Made by a program: the position numbers and the translations under genes. Below, one piece after another: positions 15,894 to 23,584 of a stretch of DNA of 64,000 bases (the first letter of the stretch is position 1; every line of letters starts with the position of its first letter). Where the stretch lies: the NCBI RefSeq assembly GCF_000236785.1, contig NZ_AGUF01000056.1:27394-91393 (forward strand), given 5' to 3'. A model generated the notes under the pieces. That model saw only the letters and a list, made by a program, of their open reading frames with translations, was not told where the DNA came from and did no database searches. Origin of the DNA: Achromobacter arsenitoxydans SY8. Lineage in GTDB: Bacteria > Pseudomonadota > Gammaproteobacteria > Burkholderiales > Burkholderiaceae_B.

Positions 15894-16901
15894 ATGGCCT
15901 ACCGCGTGCATATCCTGGAAACCGAAGAAGCCTTCGACGTCGAAGAGGGCGAATCCGTGCTGGAAGCCGCGGAGCGTTCAGAAGTGAAGCTGCCGCACGA
16001 ATGCACCTTCGGCGGATGCGGCACCTGCCGCATCAAGCTCGCCTCCGGGACGGTGCGGTACGAAGAATTCCCGATGGCGCTGACGCCCGAGGAGGCCGAA
16101 GAGGGCTATGCGCTGGCGTGCCAGGCGCGCCCGACGGCCGACCTGTGCATCAGCGTGGCCAGCAGCCGGCAGACGTTTCCCGAGCCGGCCCGCATTCCCG
16201 CCACGATCCACCGCATCGAGCCCTATGGCGACGATGTCATCCACCTGACGCTGGCGCTGCCCGGGCAGGGGATGGACTACGTGCCGGGCCAGTACATGAA
16301 CGTGGTGCTGCCGGACGGCGAAACGCGCAGTTTCTCCATGGCTTCGCCGCCAGCCGGCAACCTGGTGGACTTCCACGTGCGCCGTATTCCCGGCGGGCGC
16401 TACACGGACCAGTGGCTGGGCCAGGCGCGGGCGGGCGCGGATGTCGAAATCGAAGCGCCCCTTGGCGTGTTCAGTTATCACGAGGAAGACTGGCGGCCGC
16501 TCATCATGATGGCCACCGGGACGGGCATCGCGCCGATCAAGGCCATTCTGGAATCCCTGCTGGATAACGAGGACTGCCCGCCCGTCACCCTCTACTGGGG
16601 CATGCGCACCGAAGCCGACCTGTACCTGCGGGATGTCATCGAGAGCTGGGTGGGGCGTTTGTACGAATTCAACTTCGTGCCCGTGCTGTCGCGCGCGGGT
16701 GAAGGATGGCAGGGGCGCCGGGGCCATGTGCAGCAGGCCGTCTTGGAAGACCACGAGGACCTGTCGGAACACGCCATCTACCTGTGCGGCGCGCCCGAGA
16801 TGATCCGCCAGGCCAAGAGTCTGCTGGCGGGGCGCGGTGCCAGCCTGGACCATATGTACGCCGACAGCTTCACCTTCCAGCACGAACTGGCGTCGGCGTA
16901 G
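15894..16901 (+). CDS. Ferredoxin-type flavoreductase, [2Fe-2S]-FAD-NAD(P)H (CDP-6-deoxy-delta-3,4-glucoseen reductase-like)
   Basis: 335 residues from ATG 15894 after GAGGAA. Domain order: [2Fe-2S] ferredoxin (1-90: HECTFGGCGTCRIKLASG, fourth cysteine in YALACQAR), FAD domain (about 100-195: PGQYMNVVLPDGETRSFSMA, the RxxS(x)A FAD motif), and NAD(P)H domain (about 205-335: LIMMATGTGIAPIKAILES; YLCGAPEMIRQAK). This is the layout of phenol-hydroxylase and benzoate-dioxygenase reductases. It can move electrons from NAD(P)H to an oxygenase, directly or through the two free ferredoxins at 9417 and 10053. It is the only reductase in the regulon and therefore the likely entry point of electrons for the HDO enzyme. 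Confidence 0.9.
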   Translation: MAYRVHILETEEAFDVEEGESVLEAAERSEVKLPHECTFGGCGTCRIKLASGTVRYEEFPMALTPEEAEEGYALACQARPTADLCISVASSRQTFPEPARIPATIHRIEPYGDDVIHLTLALPGQGMDYVPGQYMNVVLPDGETRSFSMASPPAGNLVDFHVRRIPGGRYTDQWLGQARAGADVEIEAPLGVFSYHEEDWRPLIMMATGTGIAPIKAILESLLDNEDCPPVTLYWGMRTEADLYLRDVIESWVGRLYEFNFVPVLSRAGEGWQGRRGHVQQAVLEDHEDLSEHAIYLCGAPEMIRQAKSLLAGRGASLDHMYADSFTFQHELASA

Positions 16902-16937
16902 CCGGCCGCGCCTGGCCGGCCGCGCACTGTCGCGCTA

Positions 16938-17375
16938 CTAGCGGTACACCAGCACCGGCAGCTTGGTGCGCGCCAGCACGCGCTGGGTCTCGCTGCCCAG
17001 CAGGAAGCCGGTCATCCCGTGCCGCCCGTGCGAGCCCATCACGATCAGGTCGCACCCCTGTTTCTGCGCCGTGTCTACGATGGCTTCGTGCGGATGGTCG
17101 TTGACCATCACGATGGCCTCGCAAGGCACCAGCGCGTGCCGCGCCTCGGTTTCAAGCCCATCGAGATACGCCTGCGCGTTTTTGCGCGCCTGGTCGGTGT
17201 GGTGCGTCTGCGTGGTGCCCAGCATTTCGGCCTGGTAGACCAGCAAGTGGTCCTCCGGGATGGCTCGGATGAGGGTGATGGTGGCGCCCATTTCCTTGGC
17301 GAAGACGAGCGCGCGCTTGAATGCCGATTCGGACAGCAGGGAGCCGTCTACGGCGATGAGCAAGTGCCTGTACAT
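16938..17375 (-). CDS. Universal stress protein, UspA family
   Basis: 145 residues from ATG 17375 with GGAGAGG at good spacing. It starts MYRHLLIAVDGSLLSESAF and ends with the nucleotide-binding GSHGRHGMTGFLLGSETQRV, followed by LPVLVYR. The G-x2-G-x9-G-S/T motif is present, so ATP binding is expected. UspA proteins are small cytoplasmic stress-response factors. It is convergent with the flavoreductase operon and stands alone. It is probably not part of the HDO pathway. Confidence 0.9.
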   Translation of the reverse strand: MYRHLLIAVDGSLLSESAFKRALVFAKEMGATITLIRAIPEDHLLVYQAEMLGTTQTHHTDQARKNAQAYLDGLETEARHALVPCEAIVMVNDHPHEAIVDTAQKQGCDLIVMGSHGRHGMTGFLLGSETQRVLARTKLPVLVYR

Positions 17376-17605
17376 GTTGCCTCTCCTTGAGGAGAAGGAA
17401 TGCCGGGCTGCGGCGAATCCAGTATAGGCCCGCCGCCAGGCGCAATCCAGTCCGGCATACGGAGGAGGAGGGGCGCTGATCGCCGCCAGGGGGCCAAGAG
17501 CGCGCAACGCTTCCAATGCGCCTTTGATCGGCATATATTGTCTTCGCGATATCCGGCGGTTCCCTCCTTGCTTGTGGTTTCATGCTTTGCGAACGGAGAA
17601 CGGAA

Positions 17606-19069
17606 ATGCGGCGACTGCAAGAGTGGTTCATCGGTTTGGTGTGCCTGGGGCTGGCGGTCTGCCTCCCCGCCGCGGCGCAGACCAAACTGACCAACGCCCA
17701 ATTGGACCAGCTGATGGCGCCCGTGGCCCTGTACCCGGATGCGCTGCTGTCGCAGATCCTCATGGGGTCCACCTACCCCGACGACGTCGCCGCCGCCGCC
17801 AAATGGTCGGCCGCGCACGCCCAGCAATCCGGCGACGATGCCGTCAAGGCGGTCGACGGCGAATCCTGGGACCCCAGCGTCAAGTCGCTGGTCGCCTTTC
17901 CTTCCGTCATGGACATGATGGGCCGCGAGCCGAACTGGGTGAAATCCGTCGGCGACGCCTTCTTGGCGCAACCCGATGGCGTCATGGATTCCGTCCAGCG
18001 ACTGCGCACCCAGGCCCAGAAGGCGGGCAACCTGAAGAGCACGCCGCAGCAGACCGTGAAGACCACCACGCAAAACGAGAAGACCGTCGTGGTGATCGAA
18101 CCGGCGGACCCGCAGGTGGTGTACGTGCCCAGCTACAACCCGACCGTGGTGTACGGGACGTGGGCGTATCCCTCCTATCCGCCTTACTACTATCCCCCGC
18201 CGCCTGGGTCGATGTTCGCGACGTCGCTGGTCGCCGGCATCGGTTTCGGGCTGGGGGTCGCGGCGATCAACTCCATGTGGGGCGATGCCGACTGGGGGCA
18301 TGGCGACATCGACATCGACGTCGACCGCTACAACAACATCAACGTCAACAATCGCATCGACCGCAACAACGTCAACAACAACCGGTCCACCTGGCAGCAC
18401 AATGCCGCCAATCGCGGCAATGCGCCCTATGCCGACCAGGCCAGCCGCCAGCGCTTCGACAGCCAGCGGCAGGCGGGCCTGCAGAATCGTGCGCAGGCCG
18501 GCGGCCAGGGCACCCGGGCCGCTGCCGCGGCGCCCGCGGCCGGTTCTCGCGATGCTGCCCGTGAGCGCGCGGCCCAGTCCTTTGAAGGCCGCACCGGCCA
18601 ACCCATTGCCGGCCACGATGGCGGGCGCGGACAGGGTGCCGGCCGGGGCGAAGGCGCCGCAGGCCGCGGACAGGGCCAGGGACCGCAAGGGGGCCAAGGC
18701 GCCCGGGACCGCTCGTCCGGCGTATCCACGCAGGACAGGGCGCAAGGCCGGTCGACGGGCACGTCTACGCATGACCGGGCTGGCGACCGCGCATCCGGCG
18801 TCTCTACGCAAGACCGGCAGGCCGCGGCCCAGCGCCAGCGCGCCGACGAATCCGCGGCGCGCGACCGCGCGCGCGCGTCCAACAGTCACAACGCGCTGAG
18901 CGGCGCGGGGGACGGCGACCGCATGCGGCAGCAGAACCAGCGCGGCGAAATGAGCCGCGGCGGGGGCTCCCATCGCAGCACCGGCGCAAGCGCGCCGCAT
19001 CGTGGCGGCGGCGGGGGCGCTCCCCATCGCGGCGGTGGCGGCGGCCGGGGCGGCGGCGGCCGGAGATAA
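17606..19069 (+). CDS. DUF3300 family exported protein with low-complexity tail
   Basis: 487 residues from ATG 17606 (RBS GGAGAACGGAA). There is a signal peptide (MRRLQEWFIGLVCLGLAVCLPAAAQ). The DUF3300 region spans about 25-250 (LDQLMAPVALYPDALLSQIL, YPDDVAAAAKWSAAH, VVIEPADPQVVYVPSYNPTV, then the tyrosine/proline-rich YPPYYYPPPP). One hydrophobic glycine-rich segment follows (ATSLVAGIGFGLGVAAI). The last 240 residues are low complexity: an Asn/Asp-rich stretch, then Gly/Arg/Gln-rich sequence with three near-repeats of the type GVSTQDR, ending in a glycine-histidine run. Cell-surface or periplasmic location is expected; the function is unknown. The DUF2950 gene follows at once, a frequent pairing. 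Confidence 0.82.
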   Translation: MRRLQEWFIGLVCLGLAVCLPAAAQTKLTNAQLDQLMAPVALYPDALLSQILMGSTYPDDVAAAAKWSAAHAQQSGDDAVKAVDGESWDPSVKSLVAFPSVMDMMGREPNWVKSVGDAFLAQPDGVMDSVQRLRTQAQKAGNLKSTPQQTVKTTTQNEKTVVVIEPADPQVVYVPSYNPTVVYGTWAYPSYPPYYYPPPPGSMFATSLVAGIGFGLGVAAINSMWGDADWGHGDIDIDVDRYNNINVNNRIDRNNVNNNRSTWQHNAANRGNAPYADQASRQRFDSQRQAGLQNRAQAGGQGTRAAAAAPAAGSRDAARERAAQSFEGRTGQPIAGHDGGRGQGAGRGEGAAGRGQGQGPQGGQGARDRSSGVSTQDRAQGRSTGTSTHDRAGDRASGVSTQDRQAAAQRQRADESAARDRARASNSHNALSGAGDGDRMRQQNQRGEMSRGGGSHRSTGASAPHRGGGGGAPHRGGGGGRGGGGRR

Positions 19070-19092
19070 GCACCATGAACAACGGAGGTCTT

Positions 19093-19941
19093 ATGACGAT
19101 TGCTCGTTTGCGCGCGCTTTGCGCCGCGTCGGTGCTTGCGCTCGGCTTCGCGGCCCCCGCCATGGCGCAAAGCGTGTATCCCAGCGCCCAGGCGGCCGCG
19201 CAGGCGTTCACCGACGCGCTGGCCACGAACGATATTGACGCCCTGGCCAAAGTGCTGGGCCCGAACCACAGGCAGCTCGTGCCGGGCGGCGTGGACCAGG
19301 AGGATATCTACCGGTATCTCGCGGCATGGGTGCGCAAGCACGACATCGTGGCCGACGGCGGCCGCTCCTGGGTGGCGGTCGGCGATTCCGGATGGACGCT
19401 GCCGGTGCCGATCGTGCGCGCGGGCCAGGGATGGCGCTTCGATCCGGTGGCGGGCAAGGCGGAGATCCGCCGCCGCGCCATCGACCGCAACGAACTCACC
19501 GCTATTGAAACCCTGGAGAAGCTTCAGGCTGCTCAGACCCGCTACAAGCAGGGCGTGGGCCAGGGCCGGTATGCGGGCCGCCTGGTCAGCCGCGCCGGCT
19601 ACCGGGACGGGCTTTACTGGCCCGAACTGCCCGATGCGCCGGAGCAGGCCTTTGGTCCGGACGCCCTGGCCATGGGGCCGGACGTGCCGCTGGACGATGC
19701 CTATTTCGGCTACCGCTACAAGGTGATCCCGGGCGGACAGGACAATTCGTACCGCATCGTGGCCTGGCCGGCCCGGTACGGCCAGACGGGCATCGGAACG
19801 TTCGTCGTCGGACCCGACGGCGGCGTGATGGAGAGCGACCTGGGGCCGTCGTCCGCGGCGCGCGCTGCGGCGTTGCGCGAACGCGATATCCGCGACGGAA
19901 ACTGGGTCGACGCGAACGCGCAACCCGCCGCCGCGAAGTGA
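19093..19941 (+). CDS. DUF2950 family exported protein
   Basis: 282 residues from ATG 19093, chosen because GGAGGT stands eight bases before it; an ATG at 19075 would add six residues and cover that site. There is a signal peptide (MTIARLRALCAASVLALGFAAPAMAQ). The mature part has the DUF2950 pattern: AAAQAFTDALATNDIDALAKVLG, then GRSWVAVGDSGWTLPVPIV, FDPVAGKAEIRRRAIDRNEL, and the C-terminal YRIVAWPARYGQTGIGTFVV. Periplasmic location is expected; the function is unknown. It is encoded just after the DUF3300 gene, so the two probably act together. Two perfect inverted repeats lie after the stop. Confidence 0.82.
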   Translation: MTIARLRALCAASVLALGFAAPAMAQSVYPSAQAAAQAFTDALATNDIDALAKVLGPNHRQLVPGGVDQEDIYRYLAAWVRKHDIVADGGRSWVAVGDSGWTLPVPIVRAGQGWRFDPVAGKAEIRRRAIDRNELTAIETLEKLQAAQTRYKQGVGQGRYAGRLVSRAGYRDGLYWPELPDAPEQAFGPDALAMGPDVPLDDAYFGYRYKVIPGGQDNSYRIVAWPARYGQTGIGTFVVGPDGGVMESDLGPSSAARAAALRERDIRDGNWVDANAQPAAAK

Positions 19942-19972
19942 ATTCTCCGGGGCGAAATCGGGGCCGGATTTG

Positions 19973-20022
19973 GGCCCTGATCAGGGCCATATGGCGCGCC
20001 TGTTGCGGGGTCGCAACAGGCG
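19973..20022. repeat. Two adjacent perfect inverted repeats
   Basis: GGCCCTGATCAGGGCC (19973-19988) is a perfect 16-base palindrome. CGCCTGTTGCG-GGGT-CGCAACAGGCG (19997-20022) is a perfect 11-base stem with a four-base loop. Neither is followed by a T-run. They could end transcription of the DUF2950 gene with a factor, or act as operators for the propeller gene that starts 128 bases later. Confidence 0.6.
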
Positions 20023-20149
20023 TGAGCGTTTGTCGCCAAAGCCTGTGCCGGCGGGCTGTTGTGGCCCATTTGTCAGGCAGCTGTGCATAAAATGGCGAGC
20101 ATCGGGACCCTGCCCGATTTCCCCTTGCCGGATCTTCAAATTGAACCCC

Positions 20150-21130
20150 ATGCATTTTGTCCGCTACGCCCTTTTCGGCGTAGGGATGGCGCTTAGCGCA
20201 GCGGCGGCCTCTGCCCCGATTTTCGTCCTGAATTCCCTGGACGCCAACGTCAGCATCATTGATCCGGCCACCTACAAGGAATTGCGGCGCGTGCCCACCG
20301 GCAAAGAGCCGCATCACCTGTATCTGACGCCCGATGAAAAGTCGCTCATGGTGGCCAACGCCACCGGCGATTCGATCACCCTGATGGATCCCAAGACGGG
20401 CGAAGTGCAGCGCACGCTCACCGGCATCGTCGATCCCTACCAGTTGCAGTTCTCGCCGGACATGAAGTGGTTCGTCACGGCGGCCAACCGCCTGGACCAC
20501 ATCGACATCTATGCCTGGAAGCCGCTGGAAAAGGGCTTCGACCTGAAGCTGGTCAAGCGCATCCAGGCGGGCAAGACGCCCAGCCACATCATGATCGACA
20601 AGCACAGCACGACGGCCTACGTGACGCTGCAGGATAGCGACCAGCTCATCGCCATCGACCTGGCCACGCAGACGCCCAAATGGACCGTGTCCGTGGGCAA
20701 GACGCCCGCCGACGTGTTCCTGACGCCCGATCAGAAGACGCTGCTGGTGGCGCTGACCGGCGACTCCTACGTCGAGGCCTACGACGTCAGCAACGGCCCG
20801 GCCAAGCTGGTCAAGCGCATCCAGACCGCAGCCGGCGCGCACGCCTTCCGCGCGCAGGGCGATCACCGCCACCTGTTCGTCAGCAACCGCACCGCCAACT
20901 CCATCAGCCGCATCGACCTGCAAACGCTCGCCGTCGTCGACACCTTCCCGGTGCCCGGCGGCCCCGACTGCATGGACGTGCTGGCCGACGGCAAGACGCT
21001 GCTGGTCACTTCGCGCTGGGCGCGCAAGCTCACCGTGGTGGACCTGGAACAGAAAAAGGTCGTCAATCAGGTCACCGTGGGCAAGTCGCCGCACGGCGTC
21101 TGGACGCTGAACCATGCGCCTACGCGGTAG
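20150..21130 (+). CDS. YVTN-type beta-propeller protein, exported
   Basis: 326 residues from ATG 20150 (MHFVRYALFGVGMALSAAAASA signal peptide). A TTG nine bases upstream is also possible, and the ribosome binding site is weak. The mature part is a series of about seven 40-residue repeats with the YVTN pattern: VPTGKEPHHLYLTPDEKSLM, TGDSITLMDPKTGEVQRTLT, VGKTPADVFLTPDQKTLLVA, VSNRTANSISRIDLQTLAVV and VGKSPHGVWTLNH. This forms a periplasmic or surface beta-propeller, usually a protein- or ligand-binding scaffold. The 3' end overlaps the deacetylase gene by 17 bases, so the two are coupled. The function in this organism is unknown. Confidence 0.82.
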   Translation: MHFVRYALFGVGMALSAAAASAPIFVLNSLDANVSIIDPATYKELRRVPTGKEPHHLYLTPDEKSLMVANATGDSITLMDPKTGEVQRTLTGIVDPYQLQFSPDMKWFVTAANRLDHIDIYAWKPLEKGFDLKLVKRIQAGKTPSHIMIDKHSTTAYVTLQDSDQLIAIDLATQTPKWTVSVGKTPADVFLTPDQKTLLVALTGDSYVEAYDVSNGPAKLVKRIQTAAGAHAFRAQGDHRHLFVSNRTANSISRIDLQTLAVVDTFPVPGGPDCMDVLADGKTLLVTSRWARKLTVVDLEQKKVVNQVTVGKSPHGVWTLNHAPTR

Positions 21131-21914
21131 GATCCCTCGCGCCGCGTTATGCCTGGCGCTGGCTTCCGTTACGGCGGCCGCCGGCGCGGCGCCGCCTGCC
21201 GTCTGCGATAAGCCCGTCTACCTGACCTTCGACACCGGCCACATGGGCGTGGCGCCGCTGATCGCCGACGTGCTGGCCCGCCATCACGTCAAGGCCACGT
21301 TTTTCCTGGCCAACGAACGCACGCTGACCGACGGTTCCAGCCTGGACGACGTGTGGGCGCCCTGGTGGAAGGCGCGCGCCGCGGAAGGCCATGTCTTCGC
21401 GTCGCACACCTATGACCATGTGTATTGGCAGGGCGACCTGCCGGGCGGCAAGTTCCGCGTGAAGCCAAGCGCCGGTCCCGACGCCGGCAAGCGCGCCGAA
21501 TGGACGGCCGACCAGTACTGCGCCGAGATCAAGCGGTCCGTCAGCCGTTTCCATCAGATGACGGGCAAGGACATGCTGCCGCTGTACCGCGCGCCGGGCG
21601 GCAAAACGTCGCCGGCGCTGCTCCAGGCCGCCAAGGCCTGCGGTTTCGAGCACGTGGGCTGGGCGCCGGCCGGCTTTCTGGGCGACGAGCTGCCCAGCGA
21701 CAAATACCCCAACGCCAAGCTGCTTGACCAGGCCCTGCGCAACATCAAGCCTGGCGACATCCTGCTCGCCCACCTGGGCATCTGGTCGCGCAAGGATCCC
21801 TGGGCGCCCGGCGTGCTCGAACCGCTGATTGTCGGTTTGCAGCGCAAGGGCTATTGTTTCGCTACCTTGAACACCCATCCAGCCTATCGCGACTGGATCG
21901 CCACGCATCATTGA
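21114..21914 (+). CDS. Polysaccharide deacetylase (NodB homology domain), exported, altered metal motif
   Basis: 266 residues with a signal peptide (MRLRGRIPRAALCLALASVTAAAGA). The NodB domain follows: motif 1 is VYLTFDTGHMG, where D40 is the presumed catalytic base but the metal-ligand Asp of the usual TFDDGP is T41. Motif 2 is SHTYDH with H98 and H102 intact. Motif 3 is YRAPGGKTSP, and ILLAHLG supplies the C-terminal histidine. The family removes N- or O-acetyl groups from peptidoglycan or exopolysaccharide. It overlaps the propeller gene and is followed two bases later by the fatty-acid-hydroxylase gene. The substituted residue may lower or change metal use. Confidence 0.83.
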   Translation: MRLRGRIPRAALCLALASVTAAAGAAPPAVCDKPVYLTFDTGHMGVAPLIADVLARHHVKATFFLANERTLTDGSSLDDVWAPWWKARAAEGHVFASHTYDHVYWQGDLPGGKFRVKPSAGPDAGKRAEWTADQYCAEIKRSVSRFHQMTGKDMLPLYRAPGGKTSPALLQAAKACGFEHVGWAPAGFLGDELPSDKYPNAKLLDQALRNIKPGDILLAHLGIWSRKDPWAPGVLEPLIVGLQRKGYCFATLNTHPAYRDWIATHH

Positions 21915-21916
21915 TC

Positions 21917-22924
21917 ATGGATACGCTTAGCCAACTCTTCGGGGACTGCCAGCAATGGCTCTTCGAGACGGCGATTCAGCCCGCGCTGTTCCACCTGGGC
22001 CTGAGCAACCTAATCGAAGACGGCTATGACGCCACCATGTGGCTGCTGGTCGGCCTGCTGCAGGTTGCCGTGCTGGTGCTGGTGTTCGGCCCGTTGCAGC
22101 GTCTGCGGCCTGTCGAGCCCGTCACGGATCGCCGCCAGATCGGCATCGACGTCCTGTACACCCTGATCCACCGCCTGGGCGCGTTCCGGCTGGCGCTGTT
22201 CTTCACCATCGACCCGTTCTGGGACAGCATCTTCGGCCAGTTGCACGTCTGGGGCTTCGCGCCGTTCCAGCTGGACCAGTACTGGCCCGGCGTGACGGAC
22301 AAGGCCTGGGTCAGCCTCATCATCTACCTGCTGCTGTTCGATGCGGTGGACTATTTCTACCACCGGGCGCAGCACCGATTCGGCTGGCTCTGGGCGCTGC
22401 ACGCCGTGCACCACAGCCAGCGCCAGATGACCATCTGGAGCGACGACCGCAACCATCTGCTGGACGACATGCTGCGCGACGTGCTGGTGGTGTTCGTGTC
22501 GCAGCTGGTGGGCGTGCCGCCCGCGCAGTTCGTCATGGTGGTGGCCATCACCCAGCTGGCGCAGAGCTTTTCCCACGCCAACCTGCGGATGCACTTTGGC
22601 GCGCTGGGCGAGCGCCTGCTGGTCAGCCCGCGCTTTCACCGCCACCATCATTCCATCGCCTACGACGCCTCGTCGCCGGGGCCGGCGGGGGGCTACAACT
22701 TCGCGGCGCTGTTTCCCATCTGGGATGTGCTGTTCCGCACCGCCCGGTTCGGCGTGGGCTACGGCCCCACCGGCATCCACGACCAGCAGGCGGAACTGGG
22801 CGGACGCGATTACGGCCGCGGCTTCTGGTCGCAGCAGTGGCTGGGCATCAAACGCATGCTGGGCCGCGACCGCGAACCCGCTGCGGTGCCGCCGGCGCCG
22901 CCTGCCGGGGTGGAGCGGGCCTGA
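21917..22924 (+). CDS. Fatty acid hydroxylase / sterol desaturase superfamily membrane enzyme
   Basis: 335 residues from ATG 21917. There are several membrane segments (ATMWLLVGLLQVAVLVLVFG; AWVSLIIYLLLFDAVDYFY) and the clustered histidines of the non-heme diiron hydroxylases: HRAQHR, HAVHHS, and FHRHHHSIAY with SHANLRMH. Members hydroxylate or desaturate lipids or sterol-like molecules in the membrane using O2. The last 30 residues are Ala/Pro-rich. It is separated from the deacetylase stop by two bases and is followed by a strong terminator, so propeller, deacetylase and hydroxylase form one unit. Confidence 0.85.
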   Translation: MDTLSQLFGDCQQWLFETAIQPALFHLGLSNLIEDGYDATMWLLVGLLQVAVLVLVFGPLQRLRPVEPVTDRRQIGIDVLYTLIHRLGAFRLALFFTIDPFWDSIFGQLHVWGFAPFQLDQYWPGVTDKAWVSLIIYLLLFDAVDYFYHRAQHRFGWLWALHAVHHSQRQMTIWSDDRNHLLDDMLRDVLVVFVSQLVGVPPAQFVMVVAITQLAQSFSHANLRMHFGALGERLLVSPRFHRHHHSIAYDASSPGPAGGYNFAALFPIWDVLFRTARFGVGYGPTGIHDQQAELGGRDYGRGFWSQQWLGIKRMLGRDREPAAVPPAPPAGVERA

Positions 22925-22930
22925 ATAAAA

Positions 22931-22956
22931 GAAGGCTGGACCAACGTCCAGCCTTC
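22931..22956. terminator. Rho-independent terminator, bidirectional
   Basis: GAAGGCTGGAC-CAAC-GTCCAGCCTTC is a perfect 11-base stem, flanked by AAAA on one side and TTCATTT on the other. It lies between the hydroxylase stop and the convergent thioesterase gene and could serve both. Confidence 0.85.
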
Positions 22957-23000
22957 TTCATTTCTTGGCGATGAACCGGTATTCCGGCCCGGCCGCGGGC

Positions 23001-23507
23001 TCAGGGCTGTGGCGTGTCGTGCGTGGTCTCGCGCTTGATCTCGCCGTGCCGGCGTTCCATTTCCTGGCGCAGTTCGCGCCGCAGACCGGCTGCCTTGAAG
23101 CGCTGCTTCTCTTCCAGCGTGCGGGGTTCGAGCGGCGGCACCGCGGTGGGGGCGCCCTGGTCGTCCACCGCCACCATCGTGAAGTAACAGCTGTTGGTGT
23201 GGCGCACCAGCTTCTTGCGGATGTCTTCGGTAACGACCTTGATGCCGATTTCCATCGACGTGCGGCCCGTATAGTTCACGGCCGCCAGGAACGTCACCAG
23301 TTCGCCCACGTGGATCGGTTCGCGGAAGACGACCTGGTCGACCGACAGGGTCACGACATATTGGCCGGCGTACCGGCTGGCACAGGCGTAGGCCACCTGG
23401 TCCAGATACTTGAGGATGGTTCCGCCGTGCACATTTCCCGAGAAATTCGCCATGTCTGGCGTCATCAGGATGGTCATCGACAATTGGTGGCTAAAGGCGT
23501 CGTCCAT
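23001..23507 (-). CDS. Acyl-CoA thioesterase, hotdog fold (YciA/Acot type)
   Basis: 168 residues from the ATG reading MDDAFSHQLSMTILMTPDMA. Upstream ATGs exist but give a short non-conserved-looking extension. The hotdog core is clear: MANFSGNVHGGTILKYLDQV with the catalytic N/D-type region, YVVTLSVDQVVFREPIHVGE, and SCYFTMVAVDDQG. These enzymes hydrolyse acyl-CoA to fatty acid and CoA in the cytoplasm. The last 35 residues are charged and helical. It is convergent with the hydroxylase unit and downstream of the DUF1254 gene on the same strand, with no obvious functional link. Confidence 0.88.
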   Translation of the reverse strand: MDDAFSHQLSMTILMTPDMANFSGNVHGGTILKYLDQVAYACASRYAGQYVVTLSVDQVVFREPIHVGELVTFLAAVNYTGRTSMEIGIKVVTEDIRKKLVRHTNSCYFTMVAVDDQGAPTAVPPLEPRTLEEKQRFKAAGLRRELRQEMERRHGEIKRETTHDTPQP

Positions 23508-23584
23508 GGCGGGCGGCTCATTCTTGATTAAAACGCCAATGTTAGCGGCTGGCGCCTGACATGACGCCAACGCCAGGGCGGTCT

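Noticed and set aside
18700-18830. Possible short tandem repeat array or CRISPR-like repeats
   Set aside because: These are coding repeats (GVSTQDR-like) within the DUF3300 protein tail; spacing is irregular and units are not identical.
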